A stretch of DNA of 64,000 nucleotides, taken from assembly GCA_020912385.1 (NCBI GenBank), contig CP087214.1, positions 2,046,001-2,110,000 of the forward strand, read 5' to 3'. The notes below the pieces were generated by a model. The model did not search any database. It was not told the origin of the DNA and saw only the letters and a program-made list of their open reading frames with translations. Each line of letters starts with the position of its first letter. The stretch's first letter is position 1. This document shows positions 11,021 through 22,353 of the stretch, piece by piece. Made by a program: the position numbers and the translations under genes. The stretch comes from Neofusicoccum parvum. Its lineage: Eukaryota > Ascomycota > Dothideomycetes > Botryosphaeriales > Botryosphaeriaceae.

Positions 11021-12602
11021 CTTGAACGATTGCTGGCTTGTGATGAGAAGGACTTGAGGATTGCTCTGCTGGTGGCGTTGGATGTCCTGCGAGAAATGGA
11101 GCTCACTTTATAGCTCGCCATCTCCAAGCGGCCTGTATACATCTGGTCATGATACCGGGGTAGCCAAGAAAGGAACCAGGCGCAAAAGAGAAGGAAGAAA
11201 TGTGGAGTGGTTTGATGCGATAAAGATTCTTGGAGTAGCCTACTGTTGCGTGAGGACTGTGGCGGCCTCCGAAGGCCCAAGCATTCAATGACAAGGCGGG
11301 TGTACCAGCCAAGAGGCCATACGATGTATGAATTCTGGGCGCCCATCCGGAGAAGCACGACAATCAGCAACGTCCGGTGCACACGCTGGCATTGTAACAA
11401 CTGTAAGCGACCCGGCTTCCCGTGCTTGGGCCGAGACTGTTGATCCAGAAATGATCGACTGCTGCGCAACTGTTCAGTATAACGCACCACGGAGAACGAT
11501 CTTTGCGAAGCGGTGTGCTCTATGTTGGGCATCCCATAAGGCGCCCCATAGGACGGGGCTCTTATCACGTGTTTATTCCCACTGGCGGACTCTGTTCTCT
11601 GGTGTCGGTAAACACGACATGTCGAACCAGACTTTGATCTGCCTAGTGAGGACCGGACTGGTCACGATGTTGGTGATGAAGGCTGGGAGAAAGCGGAGAT
11701 GCGATGATGGACGTGTTTGTTGCCATGTCAGGCAGGAGCGAGGGATAAAGACGGAGAAGCGAAAGAGAACGAGTTAATGCCCCGAAAGTCTTGGAGGAGC
11801 GGAGAACTTGGCGGACGGTGCTTAAGACGCCAAGAAGCGCTGGCGGTGGGTTGGCGGAGGGTTGGCGGAGGATGATAAGCCCGGAGCTTGGCGCGACTGC
11901 CGCTCTCCTCCGCTGGAGGGACTGCGCTCCCCTTTGTGGCGTTATCAGGGCTAAATTACGCCATCCAGTAAGATGCCGCATGCTTGCATCTGGACGATGT
12001 GCCGTGTCTTGGACTCCGCCGAGAGATGCCGCTTGCCGCTCGTACCGGGCCAACACCTTCCCTTTCCATCTGACGCAGAAGCACAAGCCTTCTCTTGTTC
12101 CCATCTTGGCACCATCTCTTGATTAATACTTTTTTACCTGCTTGTTTAGACTTGACCCGACCCCACCACGTCCCTCTCTGGCGCTAATATCCTTGTATAT
12201 ATGTTTCGAAGTACCTGTTAGGCGCTTGGCGCGGAGACGAACATCGCCTGTTGGCTCCCTTGCAGCCCCGTTTACACGTTGTGAGCCCACCGAGGTCCCT
12301 CCAGCATTTCTGCACCTGCAAACCAAGTTCGGACAAGTAAGAAGCGAGATGCGAGCTTGATTTATTAGCTGCACGTAGACCGTGACTCTATGGCAGTACT
12401 CACTTACCTTGATATAGAAGCTGAGAGGTCCTGGAGCGCGGCGCCGAGTTAACCCAGGCGCGATGCGAGTGAGGAAATTCTGATTCATGACGAATGTGCG
12501 ATGGACCTGGTGAGGGTATTGCTACACCGGGAGTCCACCGTATGGAGAATGATGATGACATGGGCGACGAATGTCGTGCAGTGAAACTCTCCAAAGGCGC
12601 TG
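11021..12602. other. Intergenic region, no gene seen
   Basis: About 1.6 kb between the start of the deuterolysin gene and the 3' end of the F-box gene. It holds the deuterolysin promoter (TATAAA at 11107-11112, minus strand) and a short imperfect GGTTGGCGGA repeat near 11840-11870. Open frames here lack splice-supported or family-like sequence. Confidence 0.4.
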
Positions 12603-13933
12603 TCAGGTGCGTTTGGTTGGCATGAAACGTTTCAAGCACCAGTCCCACTCGGTGAGAAGTACGGAGATGTTATTTCCCTCGCACGTCTTCGTGAATCCGG
12701 GCGACACTTTCGACGGCAATGGCATTAACTCTCCACGGTATTGTCTTGCATCAAGGTGGATCTCCTTCAGCTCCGGAGCGAAGGTTCGCACGGATCCAAA
12801 GAAGGTCTTAAGAAGACTTTCCAGCGGCTGGTCAACGTAGTACCTCTTCTGATGGTGGGCAGCAGCACGTCCTCCCTGCCAATCACCTATTCTCATAGCC
12901 CTGATATTTGGAGGCAAAATTCTTCCAAGCCAATCCGCACCCACTGCACACTGATCATGAAAATAGCGACCGAACCATATGTCCATATCAGTTGCTGCGT
13001 ATTCAAGTGCCACCATTTTGTTCAAACAGAGGGGTATCACCGACGGTGGTGCGACACTTTTGATCATGGTCAGGCGCTTGAGGGTGGTGGCAACTCGGCT
13101 CAGGGCCGTTGAATAATCGGCGTAAGTCCAATCAGTGTCCCAGACATCCTCCCATCGCTGCGAGGCGATGACAAGCTCTTCAAGGCATTGAGTTGCAGAC
13201 AGAACCTCGAGCAGAGAGTTTGGCGCGATCCGAGAATCCAGGAACTCAAGCTTTCGGAGCGCATCGGGTACTTCCATTGAAATCGATGGCATGTAGGTTT
13301 CCATTCCACCAATATTGTGGATACTCAAGGTATTGAGCGTTGGGTGCTTTAACAGGGCCCAGAAATAGGCTAAGTCAAGGCCCAATAACCCAGGAGGAAG
13401 CGAAACGATCGTACCTTCGGTAGAACTCAACATCAATCTGCTCGGATTAACACGTGAATGGCAGACTTACATGTTCTGAGAGATTGTAGAATATTCCCTT
13501 TAGCTGCGTCGCCGAAAACACTATACCATTCTCCCAGATCCAACCAGCTTTCATCGGCGCTAACAGAGAGATGTTCAAGCCGCGGAAGCAGTGGGAGGAG
13601 GAATAACCCCAAATCTTGTGGCGGTGGTGAGCCATACCAATCATCATTTTCAAAGACTTCACATTTCCTCCTTTCGAAACTCCGCACCAGCTTGGCTTTC
13701 TCAGAGTCGCGGGAAATAGCTCGATGAAAGGAAAAGAGCTGCTTTTCGTCTCGGATGGTTACGGAAGGATAGAGAAGTGGCTCGGCGACTGCACCGAAAA
13801 GCTTGCAAACGCAAACCACGGACAACATATCTTGTATTTGAACATAGGAGAAAACAAGGTCAAGAAGCTCAACCGGCAAAGACGTGAATACGTCCCGGCC
13901 TGGCCCGTGTCTTTCGTGCGGCATCTCGGCCAT
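12603..13933 (-). CDS. F-box protein, LRR-like
   Basis: Likely two exons, 13933-13471 and 13414-12603, 424 aa. The donor GTAAGT is strong. The acceptor is less certain: GAAG at 13415 gives a 56-nt intron in phase, while TTAG at 13370 is an alternative also in phase. Residues about 15-60 form an F-box ('VFTSLPVELLDLVFSYVQIQDMLSVVCVCK', 'PLLYPSVTI'), the Skp1-binding segment of SCF ubiquitin ligases. The remainder has irregular leucine-rich segments ('LPRLEHLSV', 'LKHPTLNTLSIHNI', 'ALRKLEFLDS', 'TQCLEELVIA', 'APELKEIHLDA') and presumably selects a substrate, which cannot be named. The F-box assignment is firm; the intron acceptor is tentative. Confidence 0.8.
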
Positions 13934-15134
13934 GTGCGAGGCGTTGCCGTGTCGTCGTTCAATGGACTGCCTAAATGCCTCGTCGGGGTGGGGTTCGGCC
14001 GTATCCAGTGGCTCAGCTCGCTGGGGCTACAAAAAGCCAGAAACCTGTGTCGGTGAGATGACGATTGTATTCATTGATGCGGACGCGGTGCAGCGTGTTG
14101 GTGCATAGCCGGTGGGAGCAGGAGTGGGAAGGAGACGTGTCGATGTTTGAGGTGCAGCTCTGCCACTAGCGCGTAGGATGAAAGCCGAAGCGACGCGTTT
14201 AGTACCTAAGAAGGCTCCTTGACGCGAATAATTGCTCACTACGGTCATTTTACCGGCAATAACACAACGCTTTGTCGCCAAAGCTGCATCATTTTACCGC
14301 CCACTCTACTTTTATTACTGCTGAAGAGGTGGCCGTCCCTCGTAAAACAGACTATTTCAAGTTCATGCCCTAGCGATCTCCAGAAGAGCGTCCGCACGTG
14401 ATCATATCCGAGTGTCATGCATGTGATCACTGTATCTTCGTGGCAGATAACTTGGTATTCTATTCAGCCTCACGCGCGATCATACTTAGCCTCATGTAGT
14501 GTCTGAGGGATATTCTATGTTTAAGCCGCCGGCAATCACTCAGCTACGCCAGATGTCGCTAAACTAATGGAAATGGGTTAGTAGCTAACTTAAAACACGA
14601 ATAGCTTACCATTATAACAGCTTCAGACTCATCTCGACACTTTCGGTGCCAGCCTCATGGCAGCCAAACGCCCAAAATCTTCAGCCTCGTTAATTTGGTG
14701 GAGATAGTACTAGTAGTTGCTGTGGGGCAATCGAGATACGGACAGCCCACGGCACAGTCTACGAGGGGCCAGGCATGACTGTTGCCGCTAGCAGTTAACT
14801 CTTTAGGAAAGAGACATCATTAGTCAATCCCAACCATACTGAATTTAAACCATTAAGATCACGTGTATGGCGCTCCCGAGGGTTCGCTGCGTTTGCCATA
14901 TACTAAGTATTGACCGGGTGATGCTTATTGCCACAAGGCCGTGCCGTGAGTATGAGGTCCGGTGGATTCTTATGCGGGAAGACTAACTAAAACTGCGTAG
15001 GTGAGCATGCCGTAACACGGATGGCCGAGTCCAATCCTACTGCTCTCTCTCTCTCTCTCTGGCTATAAGTATGCCGCGTTTCCCCGCTAACATGGCCATC
15101 ATCAGCAGTTGACTATCATTGTGAAAGGGTCATT
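13934..15134. other. Intergenic region with CT microsatellite
   Basis: About 1.2 kb between divergent genes. It is AT-rich between about 14200 and 15000. A CT dinucleotide run sits at about 15042-15060, and a TATAAG at about 15064, some 70 bp before the next ATG, is a plausible core promoter. No gene seen. Confidence 0.45.
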
Positions 15135-17339
15135 ATGCGCTCTCTCATCCTCCTCCCAGCTCTCGTGGTACTGGCTGCGTCGCAATCGACCTCTACAACT
15201 ACCTCCAATGACGCCATCCCTGCCGACGTCAACCCAACACCAGACGCGATTCCTGTCGATTTTCTGAAAGACGTTGAGCCGCCTACATATTCCACCGCCA
15301 CCGGTGTACTTTCGCAAGATGTTCCGTACACTACTGCAAGTGTAGTTGCGGCTGCGTCAGAAGCGGTTATGGAAACCCCTTTAAGTGTTTTCCCTGCCAT
15401 TAGCACGGTAGCCATCAACGCTGCGGGAGAGGATGACTCGAGCCAGTCACCCACGGCTACCGCCGCGCCTGGAAAGCGTGATATCGACAGCAATAGCCTT
15501 GACAAGCGGAAGGCATGCGATATCCAACCAAGTGTATCCCTTGCTAGTCCCCTTAGCTTTGCAACGGACATTTCATACAGCGACTTCAAGTCCAACTCTC
15601 TCATCGCAAGCGCCGCCCTCAACGCCCCTGAACCCACAGGGTACTTCAGCGCTTTCAAGAACAAAGCCGCCGCGAACAGCGCATGTTTGTAATTCAACAC
15701 TCTATTTAATCCCCTCCAAGCTAACTGTCGTATAGACATGTACATGGGCTACACCATGGTCAAAAGTTACGACACCTTAGGCTGTGCCAACAGGTGCACG
15801 GCAATGGCTGGCTGCGTGGCATTCAACATTTACTTCGAACGCGATCCTTCCGTTGAGCCTGGAAGTGGCTGCAGCAACCCTAAACCTATTGTTAACATCA
15901 AGTGCTCCTTCTGGGGTAGTGCGCTTGATGAATCGACAGCTAACAACGAGGGACAATGGCGCGATCAATTCCAGGTCGGAATTGCTGGCTCGAACGCATA
16001 CACGAGCACCAAAATCGGTGGGCCTCTCGACGGCTGGACAGGGCCAGCGAATCTAGGCAACGCTGTCATGAATGCACCATTACGTGATTGCGCCAATACA
16101 TGGACGTATATGGGCTACAAGCTTCTACAGAATGGAGGATACGACGTTCACAACTGCCAGGCGGCCTGCAACGCACAAAACGACTACAACACAGCCCATC
16201 CACCGAGCTCCGGAATTACACCACTCTGCGCAGCCTTCGGATCCTATCTCATGAAAGTCACGTACAAGAACGGGACAACCAAAGATCTCGGCCAGATGTG
16301 CACCTTCTACACGTCTGGTTGGGACAAGCAGTATGCCGTCAACACGGCGGCATACGATGACAGCATCGGCGCAAAGTACACCTGGAGTTCAAGCTTTTTC
16401 TATGCAAAGCCTGACCGGCAGCCCGTCTGTCAGGATGTTGTGAGCTCTCTGCAGAGCGACGCGGCTGCTCAGACTTTCTGCTCGTCCTACATCAACTACA
16501 TCCCCTCCACCAGCATCGTGTCGGCTACTACAACCCCAGCTGTTTCCACCAGCTATATAACCACGGTTCTCACAAGCTCCACAACAATCTTCACTGGTAC
16601 AGTGACGACGACTGTGGCACCAGTGAAAGTCAGAAATGCAGCACCCCTGGGCCAGGTTGGTGCTCGAGCTGCAACACCCTCCTTGCTAGCGAGCTTAGGG
16701 GCTGCTGCTAGGATTTCCGCTGCCTGCTCCCAGGTTGCTACAGGCGCAACTACAATTACATCCATCGTTGCGACCGCACCGACACCCCTAACGACGACCA
16801 CTCTTTCTACGACTACCACGCAGACTGTATCTACAGTAGCGACTGCAACCGTCACAGGGACTGCAGATGTGCTTCCTAATGGTGGCTTTGAGGCATCCAG
16901 CAACTCAATCTCACCCTGGACGTCGTATTTCCGGGACACTGGCACCGTGCAGCAAAACGTAGTCCACGCTGGAAGCAACGCGCTGATTGTTACCGTATAC
17001 GGGTCATTCGCCGGAAGCAGCATCCAAACCGCAACCACCCAAACTATCAAGGCAGGAAGCATGTACGACTTCAGTGTGTGGATCCTTGCGGACCCTGAGA
17101 TTGAACAGGCCTTGGAAACGGGCACGTGCACCGTCAACGTGGGCCTTCCACAAAACCAGGAAGGCGGCTCGATCAATGGGTTCACGAGCTCGTCTACCTG
17201 GCAAAAGCTCGCTTGGAGATTTACGGCCTCTGATGACTCTAACCTCTTTAGCGTAGCCTTCGGTTGTAACCCATTCATGAGTAGCCGCTTCGTGGGGAAG
17301 AACATTTATTTCGATGACATTTCACTAGTTCAGGCCTAA
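15135..17339 (+). CDS. Secreted cysteine-rich protein with C-terminal jelly-roll-like domain
   Basis: Two exons, 15135-15684 and 15736-17339, 717 aa; the 51-nt intron has donor GTTTGT, a CTAAC branch site and acceptor TAG. Residues 1-16 are a signal peptide. An N-terminal Ser/Thr-rich stretch ends in KR dibasic sites near residue 120. Two cysteine-rich blocks follow, each like a fungal PAN/apple-type module ('YDTLGCANRCTAMAGCVAFNIY...', then 'CANTWTYMGYKLL...NCQAACNAQNDY'). A long Thr/Ser linker (about 460-560) precedes a final domain starting 'LPNGGFEASSNSISPWTSY' and ending 'FVGKNIYFDDISLVQA', the layout of CenC-type carbohydrate-binding or discoidin-like jelly rolls. It is probably a cell-wall or extracellular adhesion protein. 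No catalytic motif was seen. Confidence 0.85.
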
Positions 17340-17841
17340 GCTATGACCGTCGATGTTCGGCCATATTACTCTTACCGCTTAAATGATAGAGGCTCCACTC
17401 TATGTACATGCGATATTTCTGATGTGACTGGTGAACCTTCCTCAGTTGTTGAGCGGCAACGACTTCGAGACTCTCGGCATGGATCTGTGGAAGTGCTGTC
17501 TGGCGGAGGCGGTAGACTGCAAATGCGGAGGTCCGTCAGTGACACGCATCTTGGGCACGTGTGAACCGAGCATGTACGCGTGGAGCACATTCTAAGTGCC
17601 ATCGACGCGTAGGAAGAAACCGGAAGCAGCAGGAAGACTCCGGAGCCGGCCCGCATCCGACGGGTGGGGTCTTGGCACGAAATTCCCCGGACTTTCCAAA
17701 ATCAAAACCCCACCACGACGCGCTCTGACTCTTTCCCGCTTTCTCCTTGCGTCACTGTCACTGTTTCATAAGATCGTCGCCGCCACCGCATTCTAACTTC
17801 TCCGGGCCTATCCCTCACATATCCTTCGACGGAACCCCACC
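17340..17841. other. Intergenic region, no gene seen
   Basis: About 500 bp between the secreted protein gene and the QPRTase gene. It should hold the latter's promoter. No supported gene. Confidence 0.4.
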
Positions 17842-19150
17842 ATGTCTGTCACCGAAGGAGCGCCCAGTCACGGCAAAGTGGCGCATTTGTTGCCTCAGAC
17901 CTACAAGCGTCTAGTGTCACAGTGGCTGGAGGAGGACACGCCAAGTCTCGACTATGGCGGCTTTGTAGTTGGTGAGGACATGGCAGAGGCTAGACTGTTG
18001 GGCAAGAGCGCGGTTAGTATTCCACACGTTTTATCCTACCCCCTTGCTTGGATGAAGTCGATGAAGGGACGGCATTGGGAGCACCTACCAGAAGAGCAAG
18101 GAAATATTTCCAAGAAACGTGTCGTCTACACTTGAGGTATTGGGCACTGATGTTTCTTGATAGGGTGTTCTGGCCGGCGTCCCATTCTTTGACGAGGTGT
18201 TCAAGCAGCTGGATTGCACGTGAGTCTTCCTCGTCTCGTTTTGCCTTCCTGAGTTGTCTCTTTCATCCACCGCAGATGGCAGCGAATCGCTAATGATTGG
18301 ATGTATCAGAGTTGAGTGGCATATCCAAGAAGGCGAGACCTTCGACCCAGTAAAGCACTGCGCCACCGTAAGAGGGCCTGTCAGGAAAGTGCTCCTCGGC
18401 GAGAGAGTCGCCCTCAACACTCTCGCAAGATGCTCTGGCATCGCCACCAAGTAAGCGAACCAACACCACCCCCACCCAATCTCCTACCACGCAATCCCCA
18501 TCTCCCCACGCCCTCCCGACACCCATCATGATGCCACACCCCTCCGGCCCAGCCGACCGCCGCAAACCGCTCACCACGCCACCAGATCCGCGTCTCTCCT
18601 CTCGCTCCTCCGCGCCGCGGGCTACCGCAACACGCTCGCGGGCACGCGCAAGACGACGCCGGGCTTCCGGCTGGTCGAGAAGTACGGCATGCTGGTGGGC
18701 GGGTGCGACGCGCACCGGCACGACCTGTCGACGATGACGATGCTCAAGGACAACCACATCTGGGCGTGCCAGGGCTCCATCACCAGAGCCGTGCGCGCCG
18801 CCAAGGCCGCCGGCGGGTTCAGCGTCAAGGTCGAGGTCGAGTGCCAGTCGTTCGAGGAGGCGGATGAGGCGATCGGGGCTGGGGCGGATGTCGTGATGCT
18901 GGATAATTTTACTGGGGATGGGGTTAAGGTGTGTGCGCGGCGGTTGAAGGAGAAGTGGGGGACGAAGGCGCTGGTGGAGGTGAGTGGGGGGTTGACGGAG
19001 GAGAATGTGGAGGCGTATGTGTGTGAGGATGTGGATGTGGTGAGCACGAGCAGCATTCACCAGGGGGTCAAGCACGTGGACTTCTCGCTGAAGATTGTGC
19101 CGAAGGGCAAGGGGGCTGGGGAGGGGAAGGGCGAGACGGTGGATGTGTGA
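17842..19150 (+). CDS. BNA6: Nicotinate-nucleotide pyrophosphorylase (quinolinate phosphoribosyltransferase)
   Basis: Four exons: 17842-18012, 18164-18219, 18310-18450, 18586-19150, giving 310 aa. Donors are GTTAGT, GTGAGT and GTAAGC. The product converts quinolinate and PRPP to nicotinate mononucleotide, CO2 and pyrophosphate, the step joining the kynurenine route to NAD synthesis. Family blocks are intact: '[13 protein letters not shown]', '[18 protein letters not shown]', '[41 protein letters not shown]', '[29 protein letters not shown]' and '[15 protein letters not shown]...STSSIHQG'. These include the basic residues that bind substrate carboxylates and PRPP phosphate. The protein is expected in cytosol and nucleus. 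Exon 4 changes from C-rich to G-rich on the coding strand. Confidence 0.95.
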
Positions 19151-19638
19151 GTGGAGGGCGAGGAGAGGTTGCATCGGGTGATGCAGTGGAGATCGTTCAC
19201 TTTCATGATTTACACGTAGCTGCGTGTTGTACAACCTGAAGAAACTGGATGAGAAAATGAGTTGTTTTATTCGTGTCACATTCCTGCGTAACAACGTCAT
19301 ACCACAGTCCCGTTGCGTTACTATGACGCATAAGTAGTAACCAATCGTGACTACGCGTCGAAGAGATGAGAATGCAGCCACCAGAGAGCATCGTCGTTTT
19401 TCCCGCTCGTGTTCGCCGTACCTGTTGCGATGCGCCCGGCAGCCAAATAGACTTGAAAAGTGAGAGAAAACCCATAAGCACGATAACGCCTGTCCAACCG
19501 TGGTATCTCACCATCCAAAGATCAGTGGATGCCTGATAAGAAACGCCGTAGCCCGTCTGAATCCCCCAAGTGATGAGAGAAAAATATAAAAACCCGAAAA
19601 ATCCAAATCCCCCTAACCCCTCGCTTTCCGATAATATT
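19151..19638. other. Convergent intergenic region
   Basis: About 490 bp between the 3' ends of the QPRTase gene and the basic-protein gene. It is AT-rich near 19560-19640. One minus-strand frame here is hydrophobic but overlaps the neighbour's end and has no other support. Confidence 0.4.
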
Positions 19639-20622
19639 TTATGCAAATCTGACCACACGTTTCTGTGTCTCTCCAACTTTTCGTTCTTGGGCGAGGGCAC
19701 CTAATCTTCGCCTCTCGCCCCGCTTCTGCCGAGCTTCCCGAGCCTCTCTGGCGCGCCACTCCAGGATCTGCTGGCGGCGCTTGAGGGCGCGTTGCTGGGC
19801 AACGGCATGGGAGGGACGGAACCCGATGCCGTTGATGCCGTGACCGTCGTCATCGTGGTCGCGGTCGATGTTGTGGCCGGTGATTTCCGAGTCTTGCCAT
19901 GTCAGGGCTGCCTGATCAGGCAAAGCCGGACCAGGGTTTGTTGACGAGGACGGGGGGGTAGCAAAGGACCGGACCGAAGGCGAGGGCGAGCGGCGATGCA
20001 GCTTGGGGTTTGGGCGCCGCGACGAGAGGAATAGTTTTACGGAGGGCGAGGAGGATGGGGTTGGGGGTAGCTGTTGCACCCCGTCCGCCGGGAAGGCGAT
20101 GTTCAGTGGCGTCTCCGCTATCTCCAGCACCGGCTGGGGCGGCGGGCTTTGCGGCTGCAGCTCTTGCATTTGTGAAAGATGGCTTCCTCCGTTGCGCGGC
20201 GCATGCTGGTAGTGTTCGAACAACTCGTCATTGTGTCTTGGTTTCTTTGTCGCGACAGCGCCCGCGTCGCCGCTCCCGAAGTCTATGACTGGCAGGCTGG
20301 CACCCTTGTTGATCTGCATGCGCTCGAACTGGCTGGCAACCCTCGAGCGCGGACTCTCGGATCCGCTTTCGACGGCGGCTGCGAGGAGGGCGCCGGGCGC
20401 GCTGTGGGGTTCGGCGTTGGCAGAGTGCACATCGATGGGGCCGGGGCTGGCAGAGCCTGAGCCGGGGAAGGCGGAGGTGTTGAGGCGGGGCGCGAAGGGT
20501 TGCGTCGGGACAGCGGGGTCGGAAGGGCCGCGCTTGCGCTTCGGCGAGACGGTCATCTGCGGCGGCGGCGGCTGGGCCACGAAGGCAGTCTGTAATCGAG
20601 GAGGCGGGTCCGGGTCGCGCAT
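19639..20622 (-). CDS. Conserved basic, Pro/Ser-rich protein of unknown function
   Basis: Single exon, 327 aa from the ATG at 20622; a second in-frame ATG at 20556 (MTVSPKRKRG) is an equally plausible start. The protein is mostly disordered: Pro/Ser-rich segments, a basic KRKRG near the N-terminus that could be a nuclear signal, and a C-terminal block with 'ITGHNIDRDHDDDGHGINGIGFRP' followed by 'RALKRRQQILEWRAREAREARQKRGERRR'. The last part is a highly charged helix. The acidic-loop plus 'GINGIGF' plus Arg-rich helix order looks like a conserved module rather than random sequence. I do not recognise a function; a nuclear location is inferred from composition. Confidence 0.65.
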   Translation of the reverse strand: MRDPDPPPRLQTAFVAQPPPPQMTVSPKRKRGPSDPAVPTQPFAPRLNTSAFPGSGSASPGPIDVHSANAEPHSAPGALLAAAVESGSESPRSRVASQFERMQINKGASLPVIDFGSGDAGAVATKKPRHNDELFEHYQHAPRNGGSHLSQMQELQPQSPPPQPVLEIAETPLNIAFPADGVQQLPPTPSSSPSVKLFLSSRRPNPKLHRRSPSPSVRSFATPPSSSTNPGPALPDQAALTWQDSEITGHNIDRDHDDDGHGINGIGFRPSHAVAQQRALKRRQQILEWRAREAREARQKRGERRRLGALAQERKVGETQKRVVRFA

Positions 20623-21335
20623 TTGGGCGAAGCTACGGTGGGCGGGATTTTGATTTGGAAGAGGCAGGCGGAATGGGAGGGGGCGGCGCTGGAGGTAGCA
20701 CGTCTGTGTGTGTTCGGCGCTGCGACTCGCGGATGGCTGACCGGAGCCACGCCTGGCCCTTTCGAGCCTGGACCCTGTCGCTGCCGTGTGTGACGTGCGC
20801 CTCACTCTGCACGTCGATCTCCGGCTCTCCGTAGGGCTGAGGAAGCCTAAAGCCGCCGACACGGTATTGCCTGAATGCGACGCAATGCGTGAGAGCCGCG
20901 ATCCTCATGCCTCCAATCACCGGCCACGCCGACGTCGCCGCATGGAAGTTGCGGGTCTCACAGCACGCGGCCCGCGGCATCGTCGCTCCGCACCGAGACT
21001 GCGCTCCTTCGTCTCATCCGGGTGCGGAAGGGAGGATGCTTCTTGATTTGGCTGGTCGGCGCCATCGGCCACCGGTCGGTGCCATCGTGCAGCACCGACG
21101 ATACGTGGTCAGCTCATCACGGTCTTGCAATTGCAGGGCAGCCATTCGTGGGCAGTTGAAGCAGCTCCGAATCGGCCTATCGTGTAATTTTCGAATGCTC
21201 TCGGGGCCGCGTGGTTGCTTCAACTCCCTGGGGGGCATGCTGGTCCCTCGTCTGATGCAAAGCGTTCCGAGTGATCATCCGCAGTCAAAGTTATTCATAC
21301 ACATCGGCGAAAGATATCCTGTGTGCCGTCCAATA
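20623..21335. other. Intergenic region, no gene seen
   Basis: About 700 bp between the start of the basic-protein gene and the 3' end of COX20. The sequence up to about 20862 continues the open frame upstream but has no ATG. Nothing else was found. Confidence 0.35.
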
Positions 21336-21987
21336 TCACCAGAACTTCCACCAGGATTTCTGCGAAGCTTTCAACCGCTCTTCCTCCAGCCTGTCGGCTT
21401 CTTCCTTCGCCTTCCGCCGTGCTGCAATCAACTCTTGTCTCTTTGACTTCTTTTCTTCCCGCTTCCTGTCCATGATTTCAACTGCTCTGGCCATGCCTTC
21501 CCTCTCCAGCTTGATCTTCTGCTTGCAGAATTCGTAGGACGCCATAGATGTAAAGATGAAAACGCCAGTCGCCCAATTGCAGGATTTAACAACAGACTCT
21601 GGGAGCAAAACAATCAGCATGCGCAATTCTTGGGCGACGTGCGTATGCGCTATTGGAAGACTTACTGCCCCAAATGGCCATCAAACCGCCAGTGCCGAAG
21701 CCAGTCCCAATGCTCGTTAATAGAGCTTCTCTGACGCACGGATATTTGTGAATTTCCAGGAAGTCCTTCGGTTGAATGGCCTTGAAGCCATCTGACAGCC
21801 TCACGTCCCCGATCTTCTCTCCACCAGCCGTGTGTTGCGTGCCACCGGGCATAATATTGGGGTTGTCGTGCGGCTGCGCAGCAGGCACGAAGCTTTCGTA
21901 CCTCTTGCCTGCATGCCGGGCGTCGGAATCGCCGGGGGCTGCTGCGTCTGGTGCGGGGGTGGAGCTTTGTCTGACGTCGTCGGCCAT
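21336..21987 (-). CDS. COX20: Cytochrome c oxidase assembly protein COX20
   Basis: Two exons, 21987-21666 and 21598-21336, 194 aa. The 67-nt intron has a perfect GTAAGT donor and CAG acceptor and interrupts a glycine-rich transmembrane segment. I start at MADDVRQSS; an upstream in-frame extension exists but is less likely. After a disordered N-terminus come 'FLEIHKYPCVREALLTSIGTGFGTGGL' and, across the intron, 'SCNWATGVFIFTSMASYEFCKQK', then a charged coiled coil ('LEREGMARAVEIMDRKREEKKSKRQ'). Two membrane helices with a tight hairpin are typical of COX20. The protein chaperones Cox2 in the mitochondrial inner membrane during complex IV assembly. It is divergent from POL2 with 366 bp between starts. 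Confidence 0.92.
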
Positions 21988-22353
21988 GGTGGTGCTGGAG
22001 ATGCGGTGGACAGCTCTGGGAATTCTATGATCGCATGAGGCGGCCTGGTCCGTCGGAGGATTTGGCGCGGTCATCGCCGATGATTAGCGTCTGCTTGGCG
22101 GCGATTGGTCGAACGCGCGAAACGCGTCGACGCGCCTCGAGCTCGCGTCGTGCATCAGCCCGAGATTCTCCACGCTGAAGCGGCCCGCTTGCCCTCCAAA
22201 CAACACCTGCTTGTCGCAACCCTCGCCCTCGCCCGCCCTCCACACTCTTCCTCCCGGCGACCCTCCAATGTCGACACCCAGATGATACCCGCATAATCCG
22301 TCCGACCACCGAATCGCCCCATCCGCTCGAAGCGGCTCCCTCGCTTTCTCACA
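21988..22353. promoter_or_regulatory. Divergent promoter COX20/POL2
   Basis: The 366 bp between the two start codons must hold both promoters. It has many CGCGT-type motifs (for example ACGCGTCGACGCG at about 22123-22136). Fungal MCB elements are ACGCGT, and the polymerase gene is a plausible G1/S target. Function is inference. Confidence 0.5.

Noticed and set aside
13438..13470. 33-nt intron in the F-box gene (GTAAGT to GCAG)
   Set aside because: Too short for splicing and out of phase; longer acceptors at 13415 or 13370 fit the frame.
19203..19700. 165-aa hydrophobic minus-strand frame
   Set aside because: It starts inside the neighbouring gene and lies in its 3'UTR in another frame. No signal peptide or family match.
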